64,000 nucleotides of DNA from Streptomyces tagetis (GCF_018069565.1 NZ_JAGPNL010000003.1:1-64000); one strand, 5' to 3'. Shown: positions 37,390 to 46,859, counted from the stretch's first letter. Notes: generated by a model not told the origin, from the letters alone. Translations and numbers: made by a program.

Positions 37390-37899
37390 TCACAGATGCA
37401 GAAGCATCCGGCTGTTGCCCAAGGTGTTGGGTTTCACTCGTTCGAGACCGAGGAACTCCGCAACGCCCTCGTCATAGGAACGCAGCAGCTCCGCGTAGAC
37501 ATCGGCGTCGACCGGCGTCTCTCCGATCTCCACGAAGCCGTGCTTGGCGAAGAAGTCCACTTCGAAGGTGAGACAGAAAACCCGGCGAACACCGAGCCAC
37601 CTCGCGGTGTGCAGCAACTTCTCCAGCAACTGATGTCCGACACCGGCGCCCTTGAGGCCGGGCTTGACGGCGAGAGTGCGCACTTCGGCGAGGTCTTCCC
37701 ACATCACGTGGAGGGCACCGCAGCCGACCACCTCGGCGTTGTCGTCCCGTTCGGCCACCCAGAACTCCTGGATGTGCTCGTAAAGAGTCACCATCGCTTT
37801 GTCGAGCAGGATGCGGTCGCGGACGTACGCGTCGAGGAGCCGGCGTACGGCCGGGACATCGCTGGTGCGGGCCCGCCGGACGGTGATGGCTTTTGGCAT
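37390..37899 (-). CDS. argA: Amino-acid N-acetyltransferase (short-form N-acetylglutamate synthase)
   Basis: 169 residues, a single GNAT domain. VRRARTSDVPAVRRLLDAY at the start, VKPGLKGAGVGHQLLEKLL as the acetyl-CoA loop, and VKPNTLGNSRMLL at the end match the short mycobacterial ArgA (Rv2747) closely from memory. It would acetylate glutamate, the first step of arginine synthesis, acting apart from the long ArgA and ArgJ. ATG 37899 has TAGCGT ending 6 nt upstream (leaderless type). Confidence 0.88.
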   Translation of the reverse strand: MPKAITVRRARTSDVPAVRRLLDAYVRDRILLDKAMVTLYEHIQEFWVAERDDNAEVVGCGALHVMWEDLAEVRTLAVKPGLKGAGVGHQLLEKLLHTARWLGVRRVFCLTFEVDFFAKHGFVEIGETPVDADVYAELLRSYDEGVAEFLGLERVKPNTLGNSRMLLHL

Positions 37900-37908
37900 G
37901 AGCGGACG

Positions 37909-38472
37909 CTATCGCTCACCGGTGTCCGGGACCGAGCCGGGGTTGGGGGCGGCACCGGAAGGCGCGGGGGAAGGGGGCGCCGAAGACTCCGGGGAAGGCG
38001 GCGGGGAAGGCTCCGCGGAAGGCGGTGGGGAAGGCTCCGCGGAAGAGGGCGGGGAAGGGGGCTCGGAAGGCGTGTCCGGGGGTGTCTCGGGGGGCGAGGT
38101 ATCCGGGCCCTGGACCATACGGACCGCGTCGCTGAGCGCGGCGCGCTGTTCCTCGCTCATCATCCCGAAGAAGGCGACGAGCGCCGCGGCCGGGTTGTCG
38201 CTCTGCGACCACGCGTCGTTCATCAGCGCGGCGGAGTAGGCGGCCCGGGTGGAGACCGCCTCATATCGATAGGCCCGGCCTTCCGCCTCCCGGCGGACCC
38301 AGCCCTTCTGATGGAGATTGTCCAGCACGGTCATCACCGTGGTGTAGGCGATGGTCCGCTCCCGCTGGAGGTCTTCCAGGACTTCCCGAACGGTCACCGG
38401 GCGGTTCCACTTCCACACCCGCGTCATGACCGCGTCTTCGAGTTCTCCCAAGGGGCGAGGCACTCTTCGCAC
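37909..38472 (-). CDS. BlaI/MecI/CopY-family regulator with Pro/Ser/Glu tail
   Basis: 187 residues. The N-terminal winged helix (PLGELEDAVMTRVWKWNRP, then TIAYTTVMTVLDNLHQKGWV) is typical BlaI/CopY; the dimerisation part ends near residue 120. The last 65 residues are repeats such as PPSAEPSPPP, unusual for the family. No BlaR-type sensor protease is adjacent. GTG 38472 is chosen from the start of the conserved part. GTGT-N6-ACAC at 38496-38509, 24 bp upstream, could be an autoregulatory site. Confidence 0.85.
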   Translation of the reverse strand: MRRVPRPLGELEDAVMTRVWKWNRPVTVREVLEDLQRERTIAYTTVMTVLDNLHQKGWVRREAEGRAYRYEAVSTRAAYSAALMNDAWSQSDNPAAALVAFFGMMSEEQRAALSDAVRMVQGPDTSPPETPPDTPSEPPSPPSSAEPSPPPSAEPSPPPSPESSAPPSPAPSGAAPNPGSVPDTGER

Positions 38473-38610
38473 GATAGCCGGAGATCACGGATCATGTGTG
38501 CCATAACACTGACTATGCCCCGCTTGGCTGGCAAACGGGGCATATGGGGCAGGCGTGGCGTACGCGCGGCCGAGGAGCGGCGCCCTCGGGACGCCGCGGG
38601 CCGGGAGCCG

Positions 38611-38790
38611 TCAGGCTTCCGGGTGCGCCTGGGCCGGGCGGGTGTTCTCCGCCCGCGCGAGGGCGGCGTCCACGGCCGCGTCCTCCTTGGCCTTGTTGGC
38701 GCCGCCCTGGGTCTTCACGATCACCCTGATCACGGCGATGAAGAGCACGGCCATCACGGCCGGGGGCAGGAGCGCGGAGACGTAGTCCAT
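38611..38790 (-). CDS. Small single-span membrane protein
   Basis: 59 residues. One N-terminal membrane span (about 8-26, LPPAVMAVLFIAVIRVIV) is followed by a charged, Ala-rich cytoplasmic tail with NKAKEDAAVDAALARAE. I recall a conserved Streptomyces small protein with this motif, function unknown. ATG 38790 is supported by TACCCT ending 6 nt upstream and absence of a ribosome-binding site, so it is probably leaderless. It sits between the BlaI-like and the 38814-39449 genes, all on the minus strand. Confidence 0.75.
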   Translation of the reverse strand: MDYVSALLPPAVMAVLFIAVIRVIVKTQGGANKAKEDAAVDAALARAENTRPAQAHPEA

Positions 38791-38813
38791 GGACCCAGGG
38801 TAGCCAGGCCGCG

Positions 38814-39449
38814 TCAGCCGGCGGCGAGGTGGTGCCGGGAGCCGGGGGCGGGCGGCGCGGACTTGGGCTTGCGGCGCGGGAAGACCTCGCCGGGGGTGGG
38901 GACCGGGCGCCGGGGCTCGGCGGGCTTCTGCGCCGGCTTCGGGGCGGGTTTCTGCGCGGGGGGCCGGGCCGGGGTGGGCGACGGCTTGCGCGCGGGGTCC
39001 CTCTCCTGCTGCCCGGTGGCGGCCCGGACCGTGGCGCAGCGGCCACCCGGGAGCGCGTGGAGGTGGGTGCGCGCGGCGGGCAGGACGGGGGCGCAGCGGG
39101 CCAGCAGGGCGGCGGCGGTGGGGTTGCCGCGCAGCGCCCGGAGCGCGGCGAGGTCGTCCGGGCCCGGCTGGTGTCCGGCGGTCAGGGCCTCGTCCAGGAG
39201 GGTGAGGTAACCGGTGACGGTGCCGGGGAGGGCGGCGCGGTACCGGGCCAGGTCGGCCACGAGGAAGGCGCGCAGCCGGGCGCTTTCGAGCATCGCCTCG
39301 TCCAGCGACTCCGCGAGGCGGAGGCAGTCCTGGACGTCCTCGGCCGAGAGGGGACGGGGGTTCAGGGCGAGGGCGAGGGCACGGCGGAGCACACGCAGCT
39401 CCTCGGTGCCGAACGCCATGCCGCCGCGGGTTCCGTAGGGCGTGGGCAT
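38814..39449 (-). CDS. Conserved hypothetical protein with Pro/Lys-rich C-terminus
   Basis: 211 residues. The first 135 residues look helical (FGTEELRVLRRALALALN, LRLAESLDEAMLESARLR). The C-terminal 70 residues are Pro, Ala and Lys-rich (KPAPKPAQKPAEP). I do not recognise the family. ATG 39449 is favoured over the Met ten codons later because TATCGT ends 6 nt before it. It lies 23 bp from the small membrane protein gene. Confidence 0.7.
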   Translation of the reverse strand: MPTPYGTRGGMAFGTEELRVLRRALALALNPRPLSAEDVQDCLRLAESLDEAMLESARLRAFLVADLARYRAALPGTVTGYLTLLDEALTAGHQPGPDDLAALRALRGNPTAAALLARCAPVLPAARTHLHALPGGRCATVRAATGQQERDPARKPSPTPARPPAQKPAPKPAQKPAEPRRPVPTPGEVFPRRKPKSAPPAPGSRHHLAAG

Positions 39450-39840
39450 GGGGCGACGATACGCGCTAATCAGACAAACTTGGCATAACGGGCGAGTCTG
39501 TGGCGTGGCGGATCACACCCCCGCCACCCAGCCCCGTCCCGCCCCAGCCCCGTGCCGCCGCCCCAGCCCCGTCCCGCCGCCCCAGCCGCTTTGGCCGCCG
39601 CCAGCCGCCCGACCGCCCGCTGCCGGCCCAGCGGCGCGCTGCCGCTCCAGCCGCGAGCAGCCGCCCGACCGCCGACTGCCGCCCCCAGCCGCGGGCAGTC
39701 GTGCCGCCGGGGCGGCACGGGTGGGCGCGGCGGCACCCGGCGGCGCCGGACGCCCGGACCCACCCGGCCCACCGAGTACCGGGTGGCGGATCGCACGCCG
39801 CGGCGCGGCCACGCGCGGCGGCCCGGCACCGGCGCCCCGG
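39450..39840. other. 391-bp repeat-rich gap without a gene
   Basis: Short imperfect repeats dominate: CAGCCCCGTCCCGCCGCC-like units from about 39530 to 39590 and CAGCCGCCCGACCGCC-like units at about 39605 and 39655. An AT-richer patch at 39465-39490 probably holds the promoter of the gene ending at 38814. The rest is the 3' flank of coaX. Confidence 0.5.
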
Positions 39841-40638
39841 CTACAGCCGGGAGACGTTGCGTTCGTAGACCAGCCGGAGGCCGATCAGGGTCAGCCACGG
39901 CTCGTGCTCGTCGATGACCGATGCCTCGCCCAGCACCATGGGCGCGAGCCCCCCGGTGGCGATGACCGTGACGTCGTCCGGTTCGGGGGCCAGCTCGCGC
40001 GCCATGCGGCGTACGACCCCGTCGACCTGCCCGGCGAACCCGTACACGATGCCCGCCTGCATCGCCTCGACCGTGTTCTTGCCGATCACGCTGCGCGGGC
40101 GGGCCACCTCGATCTTGCGGAGCTGCGCGCCCCGTACGCCGAGCGCCTCCACGGAGATCTCGATGCCGGGGGAGATGACCCCGCCGACGTACTCCCCGCG
40201 CGCGCTGACCGCGTCGAACGTCGTCGCCGTGCCGAAGTCCACGACGATCGCCGGGCCGCCGTAGAGGTCGACGGCGGCGACGGCGTTGACGATGCGGTCG
40301 GCGCCGACCTCCTTGGGGTTGTCGGTGAGGATCGGCACGCCGGTCTTGACGCCCGGTTCGACGAGGACCGCGGGGACGTCGCCGTAGTAACGGCGGGTGA
40401 CCTCGCGCAGTTCGTGCAGGACCGAGGGGACCGTCGCGCAGATGGCGATGCCGTCGACGCCGTCGCCCAGTTCGTCGCCGAGGAGCGGGTGCATGCCCAT
40501 CAGGCCGTGGAGCAGGACCGCCAGTTCGTCGGCGGTGCGCCGCGAGTCCGTGGAGATGCGCCAGTGCTCCACGATGTCCTCGCCGTCGAAGAGGCCGAGG
40601 GTCGTGTGCGTGTTGCCCACGTCGATCGTCAGGAGCAT
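39841..40638 (-). CDS. coaX: Type III pantothenate kinase
   Basis: 265 residues of the ASKHA fold. DVGNTHTTLGLF at residues 6-17 is the phosphate loop; GADRIVNAVAAVDL and DFGTATTFDAVS are the conserved type III motifs. It phosphorylates pantothenate, the first step from vitamin B5 to CoA, and is insensitive to CoA feedback in this class. ATG 40638 has GGAG-type signals overlapping the nadC end. It is the last gene of the minus-strand cofactor operon, 5 bp after nadC. Confidence 0.94.
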   Translation of the reverse strand: MLLTIDVGNTHTTLGLFDGEDIVEHWRISTDSRRTADELAVLLHGLMGMHPLLGDELGDGVDGIAICATVPSVLHELREVTRRYYGDVPAVLVEPGVKTGVPILTDNPKEVGADRIVNAVAAVDLYGGPAIVVDFGTATTFDAVSARGEYVGGVISPGIEISVEALGVRGAQLRKIEVARPRSVIGKNTVEAMQAGIVYGFAGQVDGVVRRMARELAPEPDDVTVIATGGLAPMVLGEASVIDEHEPWLTLIGLRLVYERNVSRL

Positions 40639-40643
40639 GATCG

Positions 40644-41624
40644 CTACTCCGCTGCCCGCAGGTCCAGGCCGATGTCCAGGATCGGCGAGGAGTGGGTCAG
40701 GGCACCGACCGCCAGGTAGTCGACGCCGGTGTCGGCGTACGCCCTGGCGTTGCCGAGGGTCAGCCGGCCGGATGCCTCCAGCGCGGCCCGGCCCGCGACG
40801 ACGGCCACCGCCTCCTCGCACTCGCCCGGCGTGAAGTTGTCCAGCAGGATCAGGTCCGCGCCCGCGTCCACGACCTCGCGGAGCTGGTGCAGGGTGTCGA
40901 CCTCGACCTCGATCGGCACCTCGGGGAAGGACTCCCGCACCGCCCGGAACGCCTGGGCGACACCGCCCGCCGCGATCACGTGGTTGTCCTTGACCAGGGC
41001 CGCGTCCGCCAGGGACATGCGGTGGTTGACGCCGCCGCCGCAGCGCACCGCGTACTTCTCCAGGGCGCGCAGGCCCGGCGTGGTCTTGCGGGTGTCGCGG
41101 ACCCGGGCCTTGGTGCCCTCCAGGGCGTCCGCCCACGCGCGCGTGGCGGTCGCGATGCCCGACATGCGGCAGAGCAGGTTGAGGGCGCTGCGCTCGGCGG
41201 TGAGCAGGTCCTGGGTGCGGGTGGTGACCGACAGGAGCCGCTGTCCGGCCTCCACCCGGTCGCCGTCCTCCACGTGCCGCTCGACCTCGAACTCGTCGGC
41301 GCAGACGACCGAGAGGACCGCCTCGGCGACCCGCAGGCCCGCCACCACGCCCGCCTCGCGGGCGGTGAAGTCGGCGGTGGCGACGGCCTCCTCGGGGATG
41401 GTGGCGACGGTCGTCACGTCCACGCCGTCGGCCAGGTCCTCCTGGAGCGCCACGTGCGCGAGGTCCTCGACCTCGACGGGGTCGAGCCCGGCCTCCGTGA
41501 GAAGGGCGGCGAGCGCCGGGTCGAGCCCGCACTCCATGTACGTGTCGTCGTCCGGGTCCGCGCCGCAGGCGCAGCCGTCTCCGCAGCCTCCGGCCGGGGC
41601 GAGGGGAAGATCGTGGGTGTTCAC
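40644..41624 (-). CDS. nadC: Nicotinate-nucleotide pyrophosphorylase (carboxylating)
   Basis: 326 residues. It converts quinolinate to nicotinate mononucleotide. Family motifs include RDTRKTTPGLRALEKYAVRCGGG, in part RKTTPGLR, plus HRMSLADAALVKDNH and LILLDNF. The first 35 residues are an extra segment with five clustered Cys (GGCGDGCACGAD and MECG), which ordinary NadC proteins lack. GTG 41624 is favoured because GGAG lies about 10 nt upstream; a GTG at 41633 overlapping the nadB stop is the alternative. In the operon it follows nadB and precedes coaX. Confidence 0.94.
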   Translation of the reverse strand: MNTHDLPLAPAGGCGDGCACGADPDDDTYMECGLDPALAALLTEAGLDPVEVEDLAHVALQEDLADGVDVTTVATIPEEAVATADFTAREAGVVAGLRVAEAVLSVVCADEFEVERHVEDGDRVEAGQRLLSVTTRTQDLLTAERSALNLLCRMSGIATATRAWADALEGTKARVRDTRKTTPGLRALEKYAVRCGGGVNHRMSLADAALVKDNHVIAAGGVAQAFRAVRESFPEVPIEVEVDTLHQLREVVDAGADLILLDNFTPGECEEAVAVVAGRAALEASGRLTLGNARAYADTGVDYLAVGALTHSSPILDIGLDLRAAE

Positions 41625-41629
41625 TGCTG

Positions 41630-43351
41630 TCACTGCTCCTGGGAAGGCTGCGTCGGCTGGGTCGGGGGAAAGTCTGCGGTCTCGGTGGGGTGCACGGCGA
41701 GGGTGCGGTCCGGGTTCAGGCGGACCACGACGTGGCGGCGCCAGCCGGTGTCGTCGCGGTCCGGGCGGTCCTCGCGCCAGTGGCAGCCGCGCGTCTCCTG
41801 GCGCAGCGCCGCCGCGGCGACCAGGACGCGGGCCACGCACAGGAGGTTCGTGGTCTCCCAGGTGTCGACGCCGGGCTCGGCGGTCTTGCCGTTGCGCTCC
41901 AGGGACTCCCGGGCCTCGGACTCCAGCCCGTCGAGCCGGGTGGCGGCCCGGCCGAGGGAGGCGGCGGAGCGCAGCACACCGGCGCCCTCGGTCATGATCC
42001 GCTGGATGGCGAGGCGGGCCTCGGGGGCGAGCAGGGGGCTCGCGGGCCGCTCCGGGTGCGGGACGGGGGCGGGCACGCGCGCGCGGGCGGCGCCCGACTC
42101 CCACCGGGCGGCGATGTCGGCGGCGATGCGCTCGGCGTAGACCAGCCCCTCCAGCAGCGAGTTGGAGGCCAGCCGGTTGGCGCCGTGCACGCCGGTGCAG
42201 GCGACCTCGCCGCACGCGTACAGCCCCGGGACGGTGGTGCGGCCACGGGAGTCGGTACGGACGCCGCCGGAGGCGTAGTGGGCGGCCGGGGCGACCGGGA
42301 CGTACTCGGTGACCGGGTCGATGCCGTGGGAGCGGCACGCCGCGAGGATCGTCGGGAAGCGGCGCTCCCACATCTGCGCGCCGAAGTGCCGGGCGTCCAG
42401 GTACATGTGCTCGGTGCCGCGCTCCCGCATCCGGCGCATGATGCCCTTGGCGACGATGTCCCGGGGGGCCAGTTCGGCGAGTTCGTGCCGGCCCAGCATG
42501 AAGCGGGTGCCGTCGGCGTCCACCAGGTGGGCGCCCTCCCCGCGCACCGCCTCCGACACCAGCGGCTGCTGGCCCTCGGCGTCCGGGCCGAGGAAGAGCA
42601 CGGTGGGGTGGAACTGGACGAACTCCAGGTCGCTGACCTCGGCGCCGGCCCGCAGCGCCAGGGCGACGCCGTCGCCGGTGGAGACGGACGGGTTGGTCGT
42701 CGCGGAGAAGACCTGGCCCATGCCGCCGGTGGCGAGCACCACCGCGGGGGCGCGCACCGCGCCGACGCCGTCGTGCCGGCCCTCCCCCATGACGTGCAGG
42801 GTGACGCCCGCGGCCCGGCCGTCGGCGTCGGTGAGGAGGTCCAGGACGAGGGCGTTCTCCACGGTGCGCAGCCCCCGCGCGCGGACCGCCTCGACCAGGG
42901 CGCGGGAGATCTCCGCCCCCGTGGCGTCGCCGCCCGCGTGGGCGATGCGGCGGCGGTGGTGGCCGCCCTCGCGGGTGAGGTGCAGGGCGCCCTCCTCGGA
43001 CGCGTCGAAGTGCGCGCCGGTCTCGATGAGCCGGCGTACGGCGCCGGGGCCCTCGGTGACCAGGAGGCGGACCGCGTCCTCGTCGCACAGGCCCGCCCCG
43101 GCGACCAGCGTGTCGTCCAGGTGCTGGGCCGGCGTGTCGCCCTCGCCGAGGGCCGCGGCGATGCCGCCCTGCGCCCAGCGGGTGGAGCCGTCGTCCAGGC
43201 GGGCCTTGGTGACGACGACCGTCTCCAGACCGGCTGCCTGGCAGCGCAGCGCGGCGGTGAGCCCGGCGACGCCGGAGCCGACGACGACCACGTCCGCCTC
43301 GACGGCCCAGCCGGGCGCGGGGGCGTGCAGGCGTATGCCCGTGCTGGTCAC
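41630..43351 (-). CDS. nadB: L-aspartate oxidase
   Basis: 573 residues. The FAD-binding motif [16 protein letters not shown] is at residues 22-37, with the succinate dehydrogenase-like core [22 protein letters not shown] and the active-site region [16 protein letters not shown]. It oxidises aspartate to iminoaspartate for quinolinate synthesis; nadA, the partner, is not in the window. GTG 43351 overlaps the panC stop by 4 bp. It lies between panC and nadC. Confidence 0.95.
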   Translation of the reverse strand: MTSTGIRLHAPAPGWAVEADVVVVGSGVAGLTAALRCQAAGLETVVVTKARLDDGSTRWAQGGIAAALGEGDTPAQHLDDTLVAGAGLCDEDAVRLLVTEGPGAVRRLIETGAHFDASEEGALHLTREGGHHRRRIAHAGGDATGAEISRALVEAVRARGLRTVENALVLDLLTDADGRAAGVTLHVMGEGRHDGVGAVRAPAVVLATGGMGQVFSATTNPSVSTGDGVALALRAGAEVSDLEFVQFHPTVLFLGPDAEGQQPLVSEAVRGEGAHLVDADGTRFMLGRHELAELAPRDIVAKGIMRRMRERGTEHMYLDARHFGAQMWERRFPTILAACRSHGIDPVTEYVPVAPAAHYASGGVRTDSRGRTTVPGLYACGEVACTGVHGANRLASNSLLEGLVYAERIAADIAARWESGAARARVPAPVPHPERPASPLLAPEARLAIQRIMTEGAGVLRSAASLGRAATRLDGLESEARESLERNGKTAEPGVDTWETTNLLCVARVLVAAAALRQETRGCHWREDRPDRDDTGWRRHVVVRLNPDRTLAVHPTETADFPPTQPTQPSQEQ

Positions 43352-44337
43352 GAGGCGGCTCCGAAGGTGAGGGGGACGTTGTCGATCAGCCGGGTCGCCC
43401 CGACCCGTGCGGCGACGGCGAGGACGGCCTCCCCGGTGTGGTCGTCGCCGACCTCCGAGAAGTCGGACGGGTCGACCAGCGCGAGGTAGTCGAGTTCCAG
43501 CGGCGGGTCGAGGCGGGCCGCGTCGTCCAGGACGAGCCGGGCGGCGGCGCGGACGGCCGCCGGGCTGCCGGGGGCGGCGAGGGAGACGGCGTGCGCGTCG
43601 GCCGCGGCGCGGGACTCGCCGAGCGCGCTCAGGGCCTCGGCACGCGCGTGCGTGGCGGGCACCTCGCGGGCCCGCGCGCGCAGCGCCTCCTGGGCGGCGT
43701 GCCGGTCCTGGCCCGCGAAGAGCGCCTGGGAGAGCGCGAGCGCGGTACGGCGCTCGCGGGGCGAGAGGTAGCGGTTGCGGCTGGAGAGGGCGAGGCCGTC
43801 CTCCTCGCGCACCGTCGACACGCCGACGATCTCCACGCCGAAGTTCAGATCGCGCGCCATGCGGCGGATCAGGGCGAGCTGCTGGGCGTCCTTCTGCCCG
43901 TACAGCGCCAGGTCCGGGCGGGTGAGGTGGAGCAGTTTGGCGACGACGGTGAGCATGCCGTCGAAGTGGCCGGGGCGCGAGGCGCCCTCCAGGACGGTGC
44001 CCATGGGGCCGGCGCTGATCCGGACCTGCGGGGCGCCGCCCGGGTAGACCTCCTCGGCGGCGGGAGCGAAGACGACGTCCGCGCCCGCGCGTCCGGCGAC
44101 CTCCAGGTCGGCGTCGAGGGTGCGCGGGTAGCGGTCGAGGTCCTCGCCCTCGCCGAACTGGAGCGGGTTGACGAAGACCGTGACGACCACCTCGCCGTCC
44201 GGGACGAGCGCGCGGGCCCGGCGGATCAGCGTGGCGTGACCCTCGTGCAGGGCGCCCATCGTCATCACGACCGCCCGGCGGCCGTGCCGCACGCGCGCGT
44301 GCAGCTCCCCGGCGGTGCGCAGCAGCGTGGCGGTCAT
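43348..44337 (-). CDS. panC: Pantothenate synthetase
   Basis: 329 residues. It joins pantoate and beta-alanine. The HIGH-type motif is MGALHEGH, followed by [23 protein letters not shown] in part (FVNPLQF) and the KMSKS-type [14 protein letters not shown] 44337 overlaps the stop of the upstream oxidoreductase gene by 4 bp, and its own stop overlaps the nadB start by 4 bp, so translation is coupled along the operon. Confidence 0.96.
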   Translation of the reverse strand: MTATLLRTAGELHARVRHGRRAVVMTMGALHEGHATLIRRARALVPDGEVVVTVFVNPLQFGEGEDLDRYPRTLDADLEVAGRAGADVVFAPAAEEVYPGGAPQVRISAGPMGTVLEGASRPGHFDGMLTVVAKLLHLTRPDLALYGQKDAQQLALIRRMARDLNFGVEIVGVSTVREEDGLALSSRNRYLSPRERRTALALSQALFAGQDRHAAQEALRARAREVPATHARAEALSALGESRAAADAHAVSLAAPGSPAAVRAAARLVLDDAARLDPPLELDYLALVDPSDFSEVGDDHTGEAVLAVAARVGATRLIDNVPLTFGAAS

Positions 44338-45254
44338 CGGGGGTCTCCCTCGGTGCCGTGGGCGAGTACGCCGAGCAGGTCCTCGGCGAGTTCGGGCCGG
44401 AGCAGCCCCTGGGCCAGCGCCCGGTCGGCGGTCGCGCGGGCCATCGCCAGGTACCCGGCGACGGCCCCGGGCGCGTGCGTGCGCAACTCCTCGACGTGCG
44501 CGGCGACGGTGCCCGCGTCCCCGCGCGCGACGGGCCCGGTCAGGGCGGCGTCGCCGGAGCGCAGGGCGTTGTCCAGGGCGGCGCCGAGCAGCGGGCCGAG
44601 CATCCGGTCGGGGGCGTCGACACCGGCGGTGCGCAGCAGGTCCATGGACTGGGCGACGAGGGTGACCAGGTGGTTGGCGCCGAGGGCGAGCGCCGCGTGG
44701 TAGAGCGGGCGCTTCTCCTCGGCGATCCACTCGGGTTCGCCGCCCATCTCGATCACCAGGGCCTCGGCGGCCAGCCGCAGTTCCTCGGGGGCGGTGACGC
44801 CGAAGGAGCAGCCGGCCAGCCGCTGGACGTCCACGGCGGTGCCGGTGAACGTCATCGCCGGGTGCAGCGCCAGCGGCAGCGCCCCGGCCCGCAGGGCGGG
44901 GTCCAGGACCCGTGCCCCGTACCGGCCGGAGGTGTGCACGAGGAGCTGGCCGGGGCGGACCGCGCCGGTCTCGGCGAGGCCCGCCACCAGGGTCGGGAGG
45001 GCGTCGTCGGGGACGGTCAGCAGGACCAGTTCGGCGTGGCGCAGCACCTCGGCGGGCGGCATGAGCGGCACGCCGGGCAGCAGTTCGGCGGCACGCCGTC
45101 TGGAGGCGTCGGAGACCCCGGAGACGGCCACCGGGCGGTGGCCCGCGAGACGCAGGGACGCGGCCAGGGCGGGGCCCACGCGGCCGGCGCCGACGACGCC
45201 TACGGTGAGCCGCGCGGGGCGGTCCTTGGGGTCGGGCTGAGGGGTTGTGTTCAC
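44334..45254 (-). CDS. Rossmann/DUF2520 oxidoreductase, candidate ketopantoate reductase (PanG-like)
   Basis: 306 residues. The NAD(P) motif [17 protein letters not shown] is at 18-34; the C-terminal DUF2520 helical domain follows, with HPAMTFTG and [12 protein letters not shown]. Proteins of this Rossmann plus DUF2520 type include PanG, a ketopantoate reductase unrelated in detail to PanE. Its position as first gene of an operon, overlapping panC, supports that role: its product pantoate would be the PanC substrate. GTG 45254 has GGGAAGG upstream. Function is inferred, not shown. Confidence 0.8.
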   Translation of the reverse strand: MNTTPQPDPKDRPARLTVGVVGAGRVGPALAASLRLAGHRPVAVSGVSDASRRRAAELLPGVPLMPPAEVLRHAELVLLTVPDDALPTLVAGLAETGAVRPGQLLVHTSGRYGARVLDPALRAGALPLALHPAMTFTGTAVDVQRLAGCSFGVTAPEELRLAAEALVIEMGGEPEWIAEEKRPLYHAALALGANHLVTLVAQSMDLLRTAGVDAPDRMLGPLLGAALDNALRSGDAALTGPVARGDAGTVAAHVEELRTHAPGAVAGYLAMARATADRALAQGLLRPELAEDLLGVLAHGTEGDPR

Positions 45255-45493
45255 GCGACGGGGGCCTTCCCGTTCCAGTCCGCTCGGGGTACCGGACGAT
45301 TTCTCGTCATGTTAACGCGATCGGTTCCGGGTGCGTCCGGTCGTCCACAGGCTGTGGGTTACCCCACGCCGGCCGGCGAACCACCGGGGGCGGACCGGGA
45401 GCGGACCGGGGGCCGGCCGGGGGCGGTCACCCGGGCGGACCGTCCAGGGGAAACCCGTTCCGCCGGGCTCCCGCGCGCGGGATGATCGACCGC

Positions 45494-46693
45494 ATGAGCG
45501 ATACGGCGGAAGCGGAACAGGACGGCCGGCGGGACACGGATGCCGGCGCACCGACCGAGGCGGAACGGTCCCGCGGGCTCGGCGAACGGCGTGTCGCCGC
45601 GCACCGGGGCGCGCGGCGGGTGCTGGCCCGGCGTGTCTTCGGCGCGACGCTGCGCGAACGCCTCGCCGTGCTGGACGGTGCCGAGGACCTCTACGACCTC
45701 GACGCCCACGCCGACCTGTACGGCGACGGCGTGGTCGAGGCGCTGGAGGAGAGGACCGCCGCTCTCCTCGGCCACGAGGCCGCCGTCTTCTTCCCGACCG
45801 GCACCATGGCCCAGCAGGTGGCGCTGCGCTGCTGGGCGGGCCGTACCGGCAGCCCGGCCGTCGCCCTGCACGCCCTGAGCCACCCCGAGGTGCACGAGCG
45901 GCACGCCTTCGGCCAGGTCAGCGGCTTGCGCCCGGTACGGGTCACGCGCGCGTCGCGGCAGCCCACCGCCGCCGAGGTCCGCGAACTGGACGAGCCCTTC
46001 GGCACCCTGATGCTGGAGCTGCCGCTGCGCGACGCCGGGTACCTCCTGCCCACCTGGCAGGAGCTGACCGAACTGGTCGACGCCGCCCGGGAGCGCGAGG
46101 CGGTGGTCCACTTCGACGGGGCCCGGCTGTGGGAGAGCACCGTCCGCCTCGGCCGTCCCCTGGACGAGATCGCGGGCCTCGCGGACAGCGTGTACGTGTC
46201 CTTCTACAAGTCCCTCCGGGGCTTCGGCGGCGCCGCCCTGGCCGGCCCGCGCACCCTGGTCGAGGAGGCCAGGGCCTGGCGGCACCGGTACGGCGGCACC
46301 GTCTTCCAGCAGTTCCCGACCGCGCTCGCGGCGCTGGCCGGGCTGGAGCGGGAGCTGCCCCGGCTGCCCGCGTACGTGGCCCACGCGCGCGTGGTGGCCG
46401 CCGGGCTGCGCGAGGGGTTCGCGGCGGCCGGGCTGCCCTGGGCCCGGGTCCACCCCGAGGTGCCGCACACCCACCAGTTCCAGGTCTGGCTGCCCTGCGA
46501 CCCCGACGCGGCGGCCGAGGCGGCCCTCCGGCAGGCCGAGGAGACCGGCACCCTGCTCTTCCCCCGCCCCTGGGACGCGGCCGGACCCGGTCTGGCCGTC
46601 ACCGAGGTCACGGTCGACGCCCCGGGGCTGGAGTGGACGCCGGAGGAGGTCCGGGCGGCGGCCGTCGACTTCGCGGGGCGGGTGAGCAGATGA
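45494..46693 (+). CDS. ltaE: Threonine aldolase / beta-eliminating lyase family PLP enzyme
   Basis: 399 residues of fold type I. EAAVFFPTGTMAQQVALRC binds the cofactor region, VVHFDGARLWES holds the PLP Asp, and the Schiff-base Lys is in YVSFYKSLRGFGG. It probably cleaves threonine or allo-threonine to glycine and acetaldehyde. ATG 45494 is chosen, an alternative being ATG 45482; neither has a strong ribosome-binding site. It is divergent from the cofactor operon. The stop region carries short ATGAGCGG repeats. Confidence 0.85.
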   Translation: MSDTAEAEQDGRRDTDAGAPTEAERSRGLGERRVAAHRGARRVLARRVFGATLRERLAVLDGAEDLYDLDAHADLYGDGVVEALEERTAALLGHEAAVFFPTGTMAQQVALRCWAGRTGSPAVALHALSHPEVHERHAFGQVSGLRPVRVTRASRQPTAAEVRELDEPFGTLMLELPLRDAGYLLPTWQELTELVDAAREREAVVHFDGARLWESTVRLGRPLDEIAGLADSVYVSFYKSLRGFGGAALAGPRTLVEEARAWRHRYGGTVFQQFPTALAALAGLERELPRLPAYVAHARVVAAGLREGFAAAGLPWARVHPEVPHTHQFQVWLPCDPDAAAEAALRQAEETGTLLFPRPWDAAGPGLAVTEVTVDAPGLEWTPEEVRAAAVDFAGRVSR

Positions 46694-46796
46694 GCGGATG
46701 AGCGGATGAGGCCGCGCGGCCGTGGCTGGGCAGGGGGCGGGAGGGGCCGGGCGCGGGCATCGGGCGCGGGCATCGGGCGCGGGCGTCGGCGCCGCT

Positions 46797-46823
46797 GCCG
46801 ATTGACGGCCCGCGTCAATCGGC
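46797..46823. promoter_or_regulatory. Large inverted repeat upstream of ArsR-like gene (putative operator)
   Basis: GCCGATTGACG and CGTCAATCGGC are perfect 11-bp arms around a 5-bp centre. With one mismatch the arms extend to 17 bp (46791-46829). It lies 37 bp upstream of the ArsR-like ATG, the position of an autoregulatory operator. A terminator for ltaE is possible too, but the AT-rich core favours protein binding. Upstream, GCATCGGGCGCGGG is tandemly repeated (about 46751-46791). Confidence 0.6.
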
Positions 46824-46859
46824 GGCGGCGCTGTCGGTGGCGGGGTGCACCATGAGGTC

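Noticed and set aside
39530..39700. CRISPR-like array
   Set aside because: The repeats are short, degenerate and contiguous, with no spacers and no cas genes.
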